Origin: CAIQJJ01 sp964606085
GTDB lineage: Bacteria > Chloroflexota > Anaerolineae > Anaerolineales > UBA4823
Direction of reading: 5' to 3'
Assembly: GCA_964606085.1 (NCBI GenBank)
Contig: CAZSFD010000075.1
Location: forward strand, 1-25,250
Length of the DNA: 25,250 bases
Positions 7,073 to 15,250 of this stretch are shown here, piece by piece. The position numbers and the translations under genes are program-made. Under the pieces are notes generated by a model, which was not told the origin of the DNA, searched no databases, and was given only the letters and a program-made list of their open reading frames with translations. Numbering within the stretch: position 1 is the first letter of the stretch; each line of letters starts with the position of its first letter.

Positions 7073-8782
7073 CTATTCGGGTTCGTACAGGAAGAACCAG
7101 CGCGTGTTCAGGTGTTCGAGGAAACCATCATCTTTCATCGTCTGGATGGCGGCGTCGAAGGCGGCGGTGAGATCGGAGCCAGGGGTGAAGATGAAGCCGA
7201 ACGCTTCCGTGCCGAGCGGGTCGCCGATGATCTTGAGTTGGTCGGGGTTGGCGCCGATGTAGCCGCGCCCGGATGCGGCATCGAGCAGCACCATGTCCAC
7301 GTCACCGGCGAGCAGGGCCTGCACGGCTGCGCCGAAATTCTCGAAGAGTTTGATGCGCGGGTTGGCTTCGTCGCCATCGAGTACGGCGTAGACGGCGGTG
7401 TAGAAGTTGGTCGTGCCGGTCTGCGAGCCGATCAGCAGTTCCGCCTCGGCGGCGAACTCTTCGGAGGTGGTGAAGCGGCTCTCATCGGCGCGCACCAGCA
7501 TGAACTGCTGCGAGACCATGTAGGGGGCCGAGAAGTCCACTTCCTGCTTGCGTTCGTCGGTGATGGTGATGCCGTCCATGCCGACGTCGAACTGGCCTTC
7601 CTTGACGGCGGCGATCATCGTGTCCCACGAAGTCACCTGCCAATCTACCATGCAGTTCAGGCGGCGGCAGATTTCATTCACGGCGTCGTATTCCCAGCCA
7701 ACCGCCTGGCCGCTCAGTGGGTCCACGAAGTTGAGCGGAGTGTAGTCGTTGCCGGTCACGGCCACCACGGTCTTGCCGCCCAGGTCGGGCAGCTTGTCAT
7801 AAACATCTTCGGCGGTGGGATCAGCCAGGAAGAACCAGCGGTTGTTGAGATAGTCCAGGTAGCCGTCGGCTTTCATCTGGGCAATGGCCTGGTTGAAGGG
7901 TTCGACCAGTTCGGAGCCGGGGGTGAAGATGAAGCCGAACGCTTCGGTGCCGAGGGGGTCGCCGATGATTTTGAGTTGATCGGGGTTGGCGCCGATGTAG
8001 CCGCGCCCGGAGGCGGCATCGAGCAGCACCATGTCCACGTCACCGGCGAGCAGGGCCTGCACGGCTGCGCCGAAATTCTCGAAGAGTTTGATGCGCGGGT
8101 TGGCTTCGTCGCCATCGAGTACGGCGTAGACGGCGGTGTAGAAGTTGGTCGTGCCGGTCTGCGAGCCGATCAGCAGTTCCGCCTCGGCGGCGAACTCTTC
8201 GGAGGTGGTGAAGCGGCTCTCATCGGCGCGCACCAGCATGAACTGCTGCGAGACCATGTAGGGGGCCGAGAAGTCCACTTCCTGCTTGCGTTCGTCGGTG
8301 ATGGTGATGCCGTCCATGCCGACGTCGAACTGGCCTTCCTTGACGGCGGCGATCATCGTGTCCCACGAAGTCACCTGCCAATCTACCATGCAGTTCAGGC
8401 GGCGGCAGATTTCATTCACGGCGTCGTATTCCCAGCCGACGGCCTGGCCGGTGAGCGGGTCTACGAAGTTGAGCGGGGTGTAGTCGTTTCCGGTCACGGC
8501 CACCACGGTACGCCCGGCCAGGTCAGGCAGACGCAAGGTTTTGGGGGCGCTGCTTTCCATCATGGGTGCTTCGGTAGGGGCGGCTGTGGGTTCGGCTATC
8601 GGTTCGGCTATCGCTTCGGCTATCGCTTCGGCGGCTTCGGTCGCCGTGGGGGCGGGTGCCTGAGTGGCTTCAGGCGCTTGGGTAGGAACTTGCGTCGGAG
8701 CCACGCTGGTGGCCTGGGTGCAGGCTGAAAGGATCAGCCCGGCAAGAATGAGAAGGGTAAGCATGGGGGAAATTTTCTTCAT
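7073..8782 (-). CDS. Lipoprotein amino-acid binding protein with two tandem SBP domains
   Basis: A 569-residue family 3 solute-binding protein that carries two complete copies of the domain instead of one. Residues 1-21 form a lipoprotein signal (LILAGLILSAC, lipobox Cys21), then comes an Ala/Pro/Thr/Glu linker to about 80, including a small EAIAE-type repeat. Domain 1 (about 85-330) and domain 2 (about 331-569) both show TVVAVTGNDYTPLNFVDP, the GWEYDAVNEICRRLNC block, GQFDVGMDGITITDERK and DFSAPYMVSQQFMLVRADES. They are identical over most of their length and differ mainly at their ends (ELVEPFNQAIAQMKADGYLD against DLTAAFDAAIQTMKDDGFLE). AAGGAG precedes the ATG. It feeds the permease downstream. 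Tandem SBPs are known; the near identity here points to a recent duplication or gene conversion. Confidence 0.92.
   Translation of the reverse strand: MKKISPMLTLLILAGLILSACTQATSVAPTQVPTQAPEATQAPAPTATEAAEAIAEAIAEPIAEPTAAPTEAPMMESSAPKTLRLPDLAGRTVVAVTGNDYTPLNFVDPLTGQAVGWEYDAVNEICRRLNCMVDWQVTSWDTMIAAVKEGQFDVGMDGITITDERKQEVDFSAPYMVSQQFMLVRADESRFTTSEEFAAEAELLIGSQTGTTNFYTAVYAVLDGDEANPRIKLFENFGAAVQALLAGDVDMVLLDAASGRGYIGANPDQLKIIGDPLGTEAFGFIFTPGSELVEPFNQAIAQMKADGYLDYLNNRWFFLADPTAEDVYDKLPDLGGKTVVAVTGNDYTPLNFVDPLSGQAVGWEYDAVNEICRRLNCMVDWQVTSWDTMIAAVKEGQFDVGMDGITITDERKQEVDFSAPYMVSQQFMLVRADESRFTTSEEFAAEAELLIGSQTGTTNFYTAVYAVLDGDEANPRIKLFENFGAAVQALLAGDVDMVLLDAASGRGYIGANPDQLKIIGDPLGTEAFGFIFTPGSDLTAAFDAAIQTMKDDGFLEHLNTRWFFLYEPE
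7275..7699. repeat. 425-bp perfect direct repeat, copy in SBP domain 2
   Basis: Read by eye, this stretch is identical to 8013-8437, offset by 738 bp (246 codons). Bases just outside differ (7274 against 8012, 7700 against 8438), and the flanks diverge further. Confidence 0.9.
8013..8437. repeat. 425-bp perfect direct repeat, copy in SBP domain 1
   Basis: Partner of 7275-7699. Both lie in the same frame of one gene, so recombination between them would delete exactly one domain and leave a normal single-domain binding protein. Confidence 0.9.
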
Positions 8783-8809
8783 GGTTTCTACTCCTTGGTT
8801 CGTGGGCGA

Positions 8810-8839
8810 ATTATAACGCTATCACCCCCCGCATTTCAG
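8810..8839 (-). promoter_or_regulatory. Putative promoter of the tandem-SBP gene
   Basis: Read on the minus strand, TATAAT (8815-8810) is preceded at 18 bp by CTGAAA (8839-8834). The start codon at 8782 follows after about 27 nt with AAGGAG in between. It is divergent from the mutarotase promoter in the same gap. Confidence 0.5.
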
Positions 8840-8852
8840 CATGCGCTTGATG

Positions 8853-8880
8853 TTGCCAATACCACAGAATCAGGTATGAT
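8853..8880 (+). promoter_or_regulatory. Putative promoter of the mutarotase-GH5 operon
   Basis: TTGCCA (8853-8858) and TATGAT (8875-8880) are spaced by 16 bp. GGAGG (8889-8893) and the ATG at 8902 follow. Confidence 0.55.
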
Positions 8881-8901
8881 CGTCGTCTGGAGGTATTTCC
8901 C

Positions 8902-9729
8902 ATGACCGATTCACTCCCCACCATCACCCTTGCCGCCCCTGAGGGGGCGGTCGCCGTTATTTACCCGCATGGGGCGCACATCGCCTCGTGGAAACCCGCT
9001 GGCGGCGGCGAGCGGCTTTTTCTCAGCCCGGCTTCCGCCTTCGAGCCAGGATCACCCATTCGCGGCGGCGTTCCGGTTATTTTTCCACAGTTTAGCGGCA
9101 TGGGGCCGCTGCCCAAGCATGGCTTTGCCCGGCTGCAAACCTGGCAGGCCGCCCAACCGCAGCTTGGCGCTGATTTCGCCAGCATAACCCTCTCCTTGCG
9201 CGCAAACGAGCAAACCCTGGCGCTCTGGCCGCATCCCTTTTTGGCCGAGATGACCATTCGCCTGGGCGGGCCGCGCCTGGCGATGACGCTTGCCATCACC
9301 AACACCGGCTCAGCCCCGTTCACCTTCACCGCGGCCCTGCACACCTATTTTGCCGTAGCCGATGTGCTGACCACTGCCGTAGCTGGTCTGGCCGGGACGC
9401 GTTACCACGACACCACCGTCAATCCCTGGGCCGAGGGCGTGCAGGCCGAGGCGGAAGTGCGCTTCGCGGGCGAGGTGGATTCAATTTTCTACGCTGCCCC
9501 GCGCCATCTGGCTGTGCGCACCCCCGAATATGGGACGCGCATCGAAGCCGAAGGCTTTCCTGACGCCGTCGTGTGGAACCCTGGCCGCGACAAATGCTCT
9601 CGCCTGCCCGACCTGCCTGCCGATGGCTACCGGCGCTTCGTCTGTGTCGAGGCGGCTGCCATTGGCCAGGCGGTTTCCTTGCTGCCAGACGCACAGTGGC
9701 GTGGCACACAAACCCTCATCGCTGAATGA
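8902..9729 (+). CDS. D-hexose-6-phosphate mutarotase (YeaD-like)
   Basis: A 275-residue aldose 1-epimerase-fold protein that interconverts the alpha and beta anomers of hexose 6-phosphates such as glucose 6-phosphate in the cytoplasm. Family marks are YPHGAHIASWKP, GSPIRGGVPVIFPQFSGMGP followed by LPKHGFARLQTW (phosphate- and sugar-binding region), AALHTYFAV with a conserved active-site His, VVWNPG, and FVCVEAAAIGQAVSL carrying the late catalytic Glu. Length is normal for YeaD proteins. GGAGG lies 8 bp before the ATG. It is followed after 17 bp by a GH5 glycosidase, so the pair probably works on glucose released from beta-glucans after phosphorylation. No kinase or transporter is in this operon. 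Confidence 0.9.
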   Translation: MTDSLPTITLAAPEGAVAVIYPHGAHIASWKPAGGGERLFLSPASAFEPGSPIRGGVPVIFPQFSGMGPLPKHGFARLQTWQAAQPQLGADFASITLSLRANEQTLALWPHPFLAEMTIRLGGPRLAMTLAITNTGSAPFTFTAALHTYFAVADVLTTAVAGLAGTRYHDTTVNPWAEGVQAEAEVRFAGEVDSIFYAAPRHLAVRTPEYGTRIEAEGFPDAVVWNPGRDKCSRLPDLPADGYRRFVCVEAAAIGQAVSLLPDAQWRGTQTLIAE

Positions 9730-9746
9730 ATTAAGGAGATTTTGCA

Positions 9747-10676
9747 ATGAACGCATTCGACCACAACAAGCGCCTGGGCCGCGGCATCAATTTATCTGCC
9801 ATGGAAGCGCCCCACTATGGCGACTGGGATTTGCTGACCGAAGAGCATTTCCGCCTGACCCAAGAAGCCGGCTTTCAATCGGCGCGCATCCCCATCCGCT
9901 GGTCAGCCTATGCCCTCACCGAACCGCCCTACACCATCGCCCCCGAATTTTTCGCCCAGGCCGATTGGGCGCTGAACCAATCGCTCGCCCGCGGCCTGAC
10001 CACCATCAACGACCTGCATCACTACCTCGAACTTTTCGAAGACCCCGCCGCCCATCGCCAACGCTTCCTGGCGTTATGGGCGCAACTGGCCGAACATTAC
10101 CAGGCTTACCCCGACAATCTTTTCTTCGAGTTATGCAACGAACCCAACACCAACCTGACCGCTGACCTGTGGAACGATCTCCTGGTCGAGGCGGTCGCTG
10201 TCATTCGCCAGAGCAACCCCACTCGCACGCTCATCATCGGCGGCGCAGACTGGAATGGCTTCCGCCAGCTCGAAACCTTGCGCCTGCCCGATGATCCCAA
10301 CCTCATCGCCACTTTCCACTACTACCTGCCGATGGAGTTTACCCACCAGGGCGCAAGCTGGGTTGCTGGCAGCGACGCCTGGCTCGGCACCCACTGGATT
10401 GCCGACCCCGCCGAGACGATGGCCGTCTCCGACGATTTCGAGCGTGTGGCGGCCTGGTCGCGCCAGCACAACCGCCCGATCTACCTCGGCGAATTTGGCG
10501 CTTACGAAAAAGCCGACCTGCCCTCGCGCGTCCGTTGGACGCGTACCGTGGCGCGGGCAGCCGAGGCGCATGGTTTTAGCTGGGGCTATTGGGAGTTATT
10601 CTCTGGTTTTGGCGTCTATGACCCGCGGCAGGCAGCCTGGAACGATGCGCTGCGCAAAGCCTTGATCCCTGCCTAG
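9747..10676 (+). CDS. GH5-family glycoside hydrolase (cellulase-like)
   Basis: A 309-residue (beta/alpha)8 glycosidase of the GH5/cellulase type, hydrolysing beta-linked glucans or related beta-glycosides with retention. It starts with the usual LGRGINLSAMEAP, followed by GFQSARIPIRWSAY, FFELCNEPN with the acid/base Glu132, IATFHYYLPMEFTH with the conserved His-Tyr, and IYLGEFGAY with the nucleophile Glu249. There is no signal peptide, so it is probably cytoplasmic and acts on short imported oligosaccharides. AAGGAG (9733-9738) precedes the ATG by 8 bp. It is the second gene of an operon with the mutarotase, and a strong terminator follows. Confidence 0.93.
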   Translation: MNAFDHNKRLGRGINLSAMEAPHYGDWDLLTEEHFRLTQEAGFQSARIPIRWSAYALTEPPYTIAPEFFAQADWALNQSLARGLTTINDLHHYLELFEDPAAHRQRFLALWAQLAEHYQAYPDNLFFELCNEPNTNLTADLWNDLLVEAVAVIRQSNPTRTLIIGGADWNGFRQLETLRLPDDPNLIATFHYYLPMEFTHQGASWVAGSDAWLGTHWIADPAETMAVSDDFERVAAWSRQHNRPIYLGEFGAYEKADLPSRVRWTRTVARAAEAHGFSWGYWELFSGFGVYDPRQAAWNDALRKALIPA

Positions 10677-10706
10677 CGACGAATGGCATACACCCCTGGA
10701 AAGCGC

Positions 10707-10740
10707 GCAAACGGGCCTGGAAAAATCCAGGCCCGTTTGC
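10707..10740. terminator. Bidirectional terminator between converging genes
   Basis: GCAAACGGGCCTGGA (10707-10721) pairs perfectly with 10726-10740 around AAAA. It sits between the converging GH5 and SDR genes. The T-runs are weak. Confidence 0.75.
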
Positions 10741-10765
10741 ATTGCGCACCTTTGTGATGCGCCGT

Positions 10766-11527
10766 CTATTGGATCGTCATCCCGGCATCTACCATCAAAC
10801 CGGTGCCATTGACGAAGGATGCTTCATCCGAAGCCAGCCACAGCACGGCGGCGGCCACTTCTTCGGGCTTGCCCAGGCGGCCATAGGGTTCGAGCGTCGC
10901 CAGGTAAGCCAGAACATCGGGGTTGCCGCCGGCGAAGCGGTTGGCCATGTCGGTGTCAATTACCCCCGGGCAGACGGCATTGATGCGCACGCCCGATTTG
11001 GCGTAGTCGAGCGAGGCGGCTTTGGTCAGGCCCAAAACGCCATGCTTGCTGGCGGTGTAGGCGGCCACGCCAGGAAAGCCAATCACACCCGTCAGCGATG
11101 AGCAGTTGACGATGGCGCCGCTGCCCTGTTTGAGCATCACGGCCAGTTCGTATTTCATGCACAGCCAGAGGCCTTTCAGGTTGGTATCCATCACCTTATT
11201 CCAGTTGTCCTCGGTACAGTCGGCGATAGGCCCGGCCATGCCCTCGGTGGCGGCGTTGTTGTAGGCGCAATCCAGGCGGCCATAGGTGGCTACCGCGGTG
11301 TTGACCAGCGCCTCAACTTCTGCGGCAATACGTACATCTGTCTTGACGAAGATGGCCTCGCCGCCGGCAGCCTGAATATCGGCCACGGTCTGCTCCCCGC
11401 CGGCAACCTGAACATCCGCCACCACCACTTTCGCGCCTTCTTTGGCGAACGCCAGCGCCGCCGCACGACCGATACCGCCCGCAGCCCCTGTCACCAAAAC
11501 CACTTTTCCTTCAAAACGTTTGCACAT
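10766..11527 (-). CDS. Short-chain dehydrogenase/reductase (SDR)
   Basis: A 253-residue classical SDR that oxidises or reduces an alcohol/ketone pair with NAD(P). The sequence shows the cofactor motif TGAAGGIGRA (from residue 13), Asp38 at the end of the second strand, which favours NAD over NADP, NNAAT (90-94), Asn116, Ser143/144, and the catalytic Tyr157-x3-Lys161 in YTASKHG. The C-terminal GRLGKPEEVAAAVLWLASDE and GTGLMVDAGMTIQ are typical of the FabG-like group. The substrate cannot be read from sequence. GAGGAG lies 6 bp before the ATG. It is a single-gene unit; the neighbouring GIY-YIG gene upstream ends 45 bp before it. Confidence 0.93.
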   Translation of the reverse strand: MCKRFEGKVVLVTGAAGGIGRAAALAFAKEGAKVVVADVQVAGGEQTVADIQAAGGEAIFVKTDVRIAAEVEALVNTAVATYGRLDCAYNNAATEGMAGPIADCTEDNWNKVMDTNLKGLWLCMKYELAVMLKQGSGAIVNCSSLTGVIGFPGVAAYTASKHGVLGLTKAASLDYAKSGVRINAVCPGVIDTDMANRFAGGNPDVLAYLATLEPYGRLGKPEEVAAAVLWLASDEASFVNGTGLMVDAGMTIQ

Positions 11528-11572
11528 GGAATGCTCCTCATGGTTGCGAAAATTTCTGAATGATGAATTGAA

Positions 11573-12016
11573 TTATACCAAAATTAGCTCACGAAGGTTG
11601 CAAATTTGCATCGCATCATCTTGCAGGCCGGTCAGCAGCGAAATTTGCTGACCATAAAACAGGTGCGCCGGGCAGCCACAGTCGGATGCCCCAAACTTCT
11701 TCAAAGGAATGCGCACGCCCGTCAGTGCCAGCAACCGCCTGGCCCAGGCGCATTCCAAACGCTCCTGCGATTCCTGGTACCAGATTTCCACCAATTCCAT
11801 CCCTTGCCGCAGATAATCCACATGCCAGTGGGGGTGTGCTACGGGCTTCAAGTGATGGTTCAGCCGCCCGCGCAGTCCGCCTGAACCCAAGGCACTGCCC
11901 ACGTAAATATACCAGCCAGGTTCTACGGCCATTTGCCCTAACGCGCCAACATGAATCACCATAGCTTCTGTGGCCCGGAGAATCAACGCATACGTGCCGG
12001 GTAAGGCATCAAGCAT
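11573..12016 (-). CDS. DUF123 / GIY-YIG nuclease family protein
   Basis: A 147-residue protein of the DUF123 group, a compact variant of the GIY-YIG endonuclease fold. GTYALIL (7-13) and GWYIYVGSALGSGGLRGRLN are the GIY and YIG parts with the conserved Arg. HWHVDYLRQ and the CAWARRL segment follow, then a Cys pair (DCGCPAHLFY). Its biological role is not established in this family. The ATG lies inside the stop region of the upstream gene (8-bp overlap ATGCTTGA), so its translation is coupled to the C39-like gene. Confidence 0.85.
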   Translation of the reverse strand: MLDALPGTYALILRATEAMVIHVGALGQMAVEPGWYIYVGSALGSGGLRGRLNHHLKPVAHPHWHVDYLRQGMELVEIWYQESQERLECAWARRLLALTGVRIPLKKFGASDCGCPAHLFYGQQISLLTGLQDDAMQICNLRELILV

Positions 12017-12530
12017 GGCCCTTTACTTCCACCAATAAGCGAAACATATTTCCCCATAACCGCTTCACTTTCTCATGGCTCCACCAATCAATCTCGTGGC
12101 CTTCGTATTGCGTGTTGGCGAAGCCCCAGCCTTTTTCGTCGTCGAAGGCCACCAGCGTCATCACATGCGCCCACAGCGGCTTCCATTCACCCTGGATGGG
12201 CATCAACGCATCGCCGCGCGTTAACCCGGCGCGCAGTTGGTCGAAATTGGCAAAGGCCCGCCACGATGCGCTTAACCCGTGTTGGCGGAATACGTCCACC
12301 ATGCCCCACGGAAACGTGGCCCAGTTCGGCACGCGCCGCACCACGAACAGCGGCCCGCGCCAGGCCGGGCGGTTCATTTCCTCGGCCAGTTGCAGGGCGT
12401 CAATTTGTGTCCCTTTCAGGGCGTTGATCACGGTTGTGGTGGTGAATGGCCCACAATCGTTGCGTTGTCCTTGCCATTGCAGGGCTGCCAGAATGGCGGA
12501 TGATTTTGGCGAAAGAAGCTGATTGGCCAT
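12009..12530 (-). CDS. C39-like papain-fold protein
   Basis: A 173-residue protein with a likely cysteine peptidase-like catalytic set: Gln22-Arg-Asn-Asp-Cys26-Gly-Pro at the start of a helix, His122 in LWAHVMTLVAFDD, and Asn139 in GWGFANTQY. This order (Cys, His, Asn/Asp) is that of C39-like domains, which cleave or bind peptides, for instance at double-glycine leaders. No signal peptide, ABC transporter part or peptide substrate gene is seen nearby. GGAGG precedes the ATG. It lies 15 bp after a small membrane protein gene and overlaps the DUF123 gene, forming a three-gene operon. Function in this setting is unknown. Confidence 0.7.
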   Translation of the reverse strand: MANQLLSPKSSAILAALQWQGQRNDCGPFTTTTVINALKGTQIDALQLAEEMNRPAWRGPLFVVRRVPNWATFPWGMVDVFRQHGLSASWRAFANFDQLRAGLTRGDALMPIQGEWKPLWAHVMTLVAFDDEKGWGFANTQYEGHEIDWWSHEKVKRLWGNMFRLLVEVKGHA

Positions 12531-12545
12531 CGAATAAACCTCCGG

Positions 12546-12938
12546 TTAGCGAAATTGAAAAGCTGGCAAGATCAACACGACATAGCTCAACACATTGGCC
12601 AGGATCGCCACCGTCCAGTTGGCCTTTGCCGCATTGGGGCGGATACGCTGGAGCAAAAAGGCTTCCAGGCTGGTTGCCAGGCCGAGGAAAACAAGCAGTT
12701 GCCACAAGGCTGGCTGTGGGGCGAGCAGCGTTCCGGCAACGCCCACCACAAACGTCAGCGCGTTCACCTTCGCTGCCGTTGCCACACATTCTCGCAGCCG
12801 CCCCCAGCGCATCAACTGGTACACGATCACCTCGGTGATCACAATCAAGGGGAAGAGCGCTGCCAGCGCCACGAGCGTCAGCAGGACAATCAAAGCCGGG
12901 TGCGGCGGCAAAGGAGCGTTGAAAAGCGAAGAAAACAT
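12546..12938 (-). CDS. Small integral membrane protein, function unknown
   Basis: A 130-residue protein with about four hydrophobic segments: roughly 14-42 (PALIVLLTLVALAALFPLIV), 57-72 (VNALTFVVGVAGTLLA), 76-95 and 107-126 (WTVAILANVLSYVVLILPAF), separated by short charged loops (MRWGRLRECVATAAK, LQRIRPNAAKAN). I do not recognise the family. It is the first gene of the operon with the C39-like and DUF123 genes. A GATAAT lies only 4 bp before the ATG (12947-12942), which could be a -10 box of a leaderless transcript, though no good -35 is seen. Confidence 0.75.
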   Translation of the reverse strand: MFSSLFNAPLPPHPALIVLLTLVALAALFPLIVITEVIVYQLMRWGRLRECVATAAKVNALTFVVGVAGTLLAPQPALWQLLVFLGLATSLEAFLLQRIRPNAAKANWTVAILANVLSYVVLILPAFQFR

Positions 12939-13049
12939 AGGATTATCGTCAACCCTTTTTATGGCTAAGTGTCACTAACTCGTTACCGTTTTCACGAGTA
13001 TATTGTACCTGTTAAACAATGTGATTAATATCTCTCAAGGAGTTTGAAC

Positions 13050-15167
13050 GTGGATAAGCAAGCATTGAACTGTCTCATGCGCCCAAAATCAGTTGCTGTG
13101 GTGGGGGCTTCTACCCAGCCCGGAAAAATCGGCTACACCGTCGTCGAAAACCTGATCAAAGGTGGTTACCAGGGGCCGTTGTACCCCATCAACCCACAGG
13201 CCGAAGAATTGCTCAGCCTGAAAGTCTACCCCACCATCGCCTCGCTGCCCGAAGTGGTAGATTTAGCCGTCATCACCGTGCCGGTCAAATTTGTGGCGCA
13301 GGTGGCCGAAGAATGCGGTCAGAAAGGCATTAAAGCCCTCAGCGTGATCACTTCCGGCTTCAGCGAAGTGGGCCGCCACGACCTGGAAGAAGAACTGCTC
13401 GCCATTGCCCGGCGCTATGGCATGTGCGTACTCGGCCCCAACATCGTCGGCACGCTCTCCAATTCCGATAAACTGAACGCCTCGTTCGCTCCTTTCTTGC
13501 CTTTTCCTGGCTCGGCCACGCTGATTACCCAATCGGGCGCGTTGCTGATCGCCATGGATGCCATCACCTACACGCGTAAAATCGGTTTCGATAAAATGAT
13601 TTCGATTGGCAATATGTCAGATATTGACTTTGCCGATCTGATCGAATGGCTGAACGAAGACGAAAATACCCGTTGCGTGGCCCTGTACATCGAAGGGTTG
13701 AAAAATGGACGGAAGTTCATTGACGCCTGCCGTGCTGGCAATAAACCGATCATCGCCCTTAAATCAGGCGTTTCCGCCCACGGCGCGGCGGCGGCGGCCT
13801 CGCACACGGGGTCGCTCGCTGGCGCAGTCAAAGTCTACGGCGCGGCGTTCCAGCAGGCCGGCGTGGTGCAGGCTTCTGACCTCAATAACCTGTTCGACCG
13901 CACCCTGGCGCTCTCACTCCAGCCACCCCTGCAGGGTGAAAACCTGCTCGTGATCACCAATGGCGGTGGCGTGGGCGTGCTGGCCACCGACGCCGCTGAA
14001 CGCTACGGCGTCCCGCTCCATTTTGCCCCCGAAGATGTGCAGATTGAACTGAAAAAGCACATGCCCGATTTCGGCTCGGCCAAAAACCCGGTTGACCTGA
14101 CCGGCATGGCTGGTAACGATTGGTATTACCGCTCGGTCAAGTTTGCCTACGCCCACCCGTGGACGCAGGGCGTGGTGGTGCTGTACTGCGAAACCGCCAT
14201 GACCAACCCGCTCGAAATTGCCCAGGCCATCAAGCAGGCCGTGGATGAAACCGGCATCAAAGACCGCCCGGTGGCCGTATCATTCGTTGGCGGCACGCGC
14301 TGCGAGAAAGCCATGCAATGGCTGGTCGAAAACGGCATTCCCGCTTACGAAGCCCCCGATCAGGCGATGAACGCCATGGCCGCCTTGCGCGAATACGCCC
14401 TGATCCGGGCCGCCATGAGCGATGTCTCCTTCGGCTGCGAAGGCGATAGCGGCCTGGCCGCCCGCAAGATCATCGAAGCGGCCCGCGCCGATGGCCGCAT
14501 GGCGCTCACCGAAATCGAGGCCAAGCAAGTTTTCGCCGCTTATGGCCTGCCCGTCACCAAGACCGAGCTTGCCAAAACCGAAGATGAAGCGGTTGCCTTG
14601 GCGAAGAAGATCGGGATGCCCGTCGTGATGAAAATCGTTTCGCCCGACATCCTGCACAAATCGGATGCCGGCGGCGTCAAGGTCAACATTCGCGACGAAA
14701 ACGCCGTGCGCGAAGCCTACCGCACCATCCTGGCGAACTGCCGGGATTACAAGCCCGATGCCAACGTCCACGGCATCGCCATCCAGGAAATGGCCCCCTG
14801 GGGCACCGAGGTCATCGTCGGTTCCGTCAACGACCCCACCTTTGGCCCGACGGTCATGTTTGGCCTCGGCGGCGTGTTCGTCGAGGTATTGAAAGATGTC
14901 ACCTTCCGCGTGGCCCCGGTGAACGATCTGCAAATTGCCCGCATGATTAACGAAATCCGTGGCGTTCCCATCCTCGATGGTGCGCGCGGCGAATCGCCAC
15001 GCGACCGCGACGCGCTGCGCGGCCTGTTGGCCTGCTACGCCGCCATGATTTCTGACCTCGGCGATGAAATCGCCGAAACTGACGCCAACCCGGTGCTGGT
15101 TTATGAAGTGGGCAAGGGCTTGAAAGTGGTGGATGCCCGGATTATTTTGAAGAAAAAGGTCAGCTAA
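13050..15167 (+). CDS. ADP-forming acetate/acyl-CoA ligase, fused alpha-beta
   Basis: A 705-residue NDP-forming acyl-CoA synthetase. It converts acetyl-CoA (or another acyl-CoA), ADP and Pi to the free acid, ATP and CoA, typical of fermenters making acetate. Domains: CoA-binding Rossmann fold (about 8-130, with SVAVVGASTQPGKIGYTV), two succinyl-CoA-synthetase-like domains with the phospho-histidine in AAASHTGSLAGA (His252), and a C-terminal ATP-grasp domain (about 480-705; MPVVMKIVSPDILHKSDAGG, TVMFGLGGVFVEVLKDV, ETDANPVLV). I start it at GTG 13050, 7 bp after AAGGAG (13037-13042). A TTG at 13044 is too close to that site. It is a single-gene unit with its own terminator. Confidence 0.93.
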   Translation: MDKQALNCLMRPKSVAVVGASTQPGKIGYTVVENLIKGGYQGPLYPINPQAEELLSLKVYPTIASLPEVVDLAVITVPVKFVAQVAEECGQKGIKALSVITSGFSEVGRHDLEEELLAIARRYGMCVLGPNIVGTLSNSDKLNASFAPFLPFPGSATLITQSGALLIAMDAITYTRKIGFDKMISIGNMSDIDFADLIEWLNEDENTRCVALYIEGLKNGRKFIDACRAGNKPIIALKSGVSAHGAAAAASHTGSLAGAVKVYGAAFQQAGVVQASDLNNLFDRTLALSLQPPLQGENLLVITNGGGVGVLATDAAERYGVPLHFAPEDVQIELKKHMPDFGSAKNPVDLTGMAGNDWYYRSVKFAYAHPWTQGVVVLYCETAMTNPLEIAQAIKQAVDETGIKDRPVAVSFVGGTRCEKAMQWLVENGIPAYEAPDQAMNAMAALREYALIRAAMSDVSFGCEGDSGLAARKIIEAARADGRMALTEIEAKQVFAAYGLPVTKTELAKTEDEAVALAKKIGMPVVMKIVSPDILHKSDAGGVKVNIRDENAVREAYRTILANCRDYKPDANVHGIAIQEMAPWGTEVIVGSVNDPTFGPTVMFGLGGVFVEVLKDVTFRVAPVNDLQIARMINEIRGVPILDGARGESPRDRDALRGLLACYAAMISDLGDEIAETDANPVLVYEVGKGLKVVDARIILKKKVS

Positions 15168-15188
15168 CCTTTGCGGTTGCAAGAATCA

Positions 15189-15227
15189 AGCGAGGTCTGT
15201 CGGCATGGCAGACCTCGCTTTTGTTTT
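15189..15227 (+). terminator. Rho-independent terminator after the acyl-CoA ligase
   Basis: AGCGAGGTCTG (15189-15199) pairs perfectly with CAGACCTCGCT (15209-15219) around a 9-nt loop, followed by TTTGTTTT. Confidence 0.92.
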
Positions 15228-15250
15228 GCGTATCCGGCATGAAAATAACC

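Noticed and set aside
7058..8728. Long plus-strand ORF of 556 codons opposite the tandem-SBP gene
   Set aside because: It is the antisense shadow of a clear lipoprotein gene, repeats only because the sense gene repeats, and has no domain sense.
13044..13049. TTG at 13044 as the start of the acyl-CoA ligase
   Set aside because: It would lie 1 bp after the AAGGAG site; the GTG at 13050 has normal spacing.
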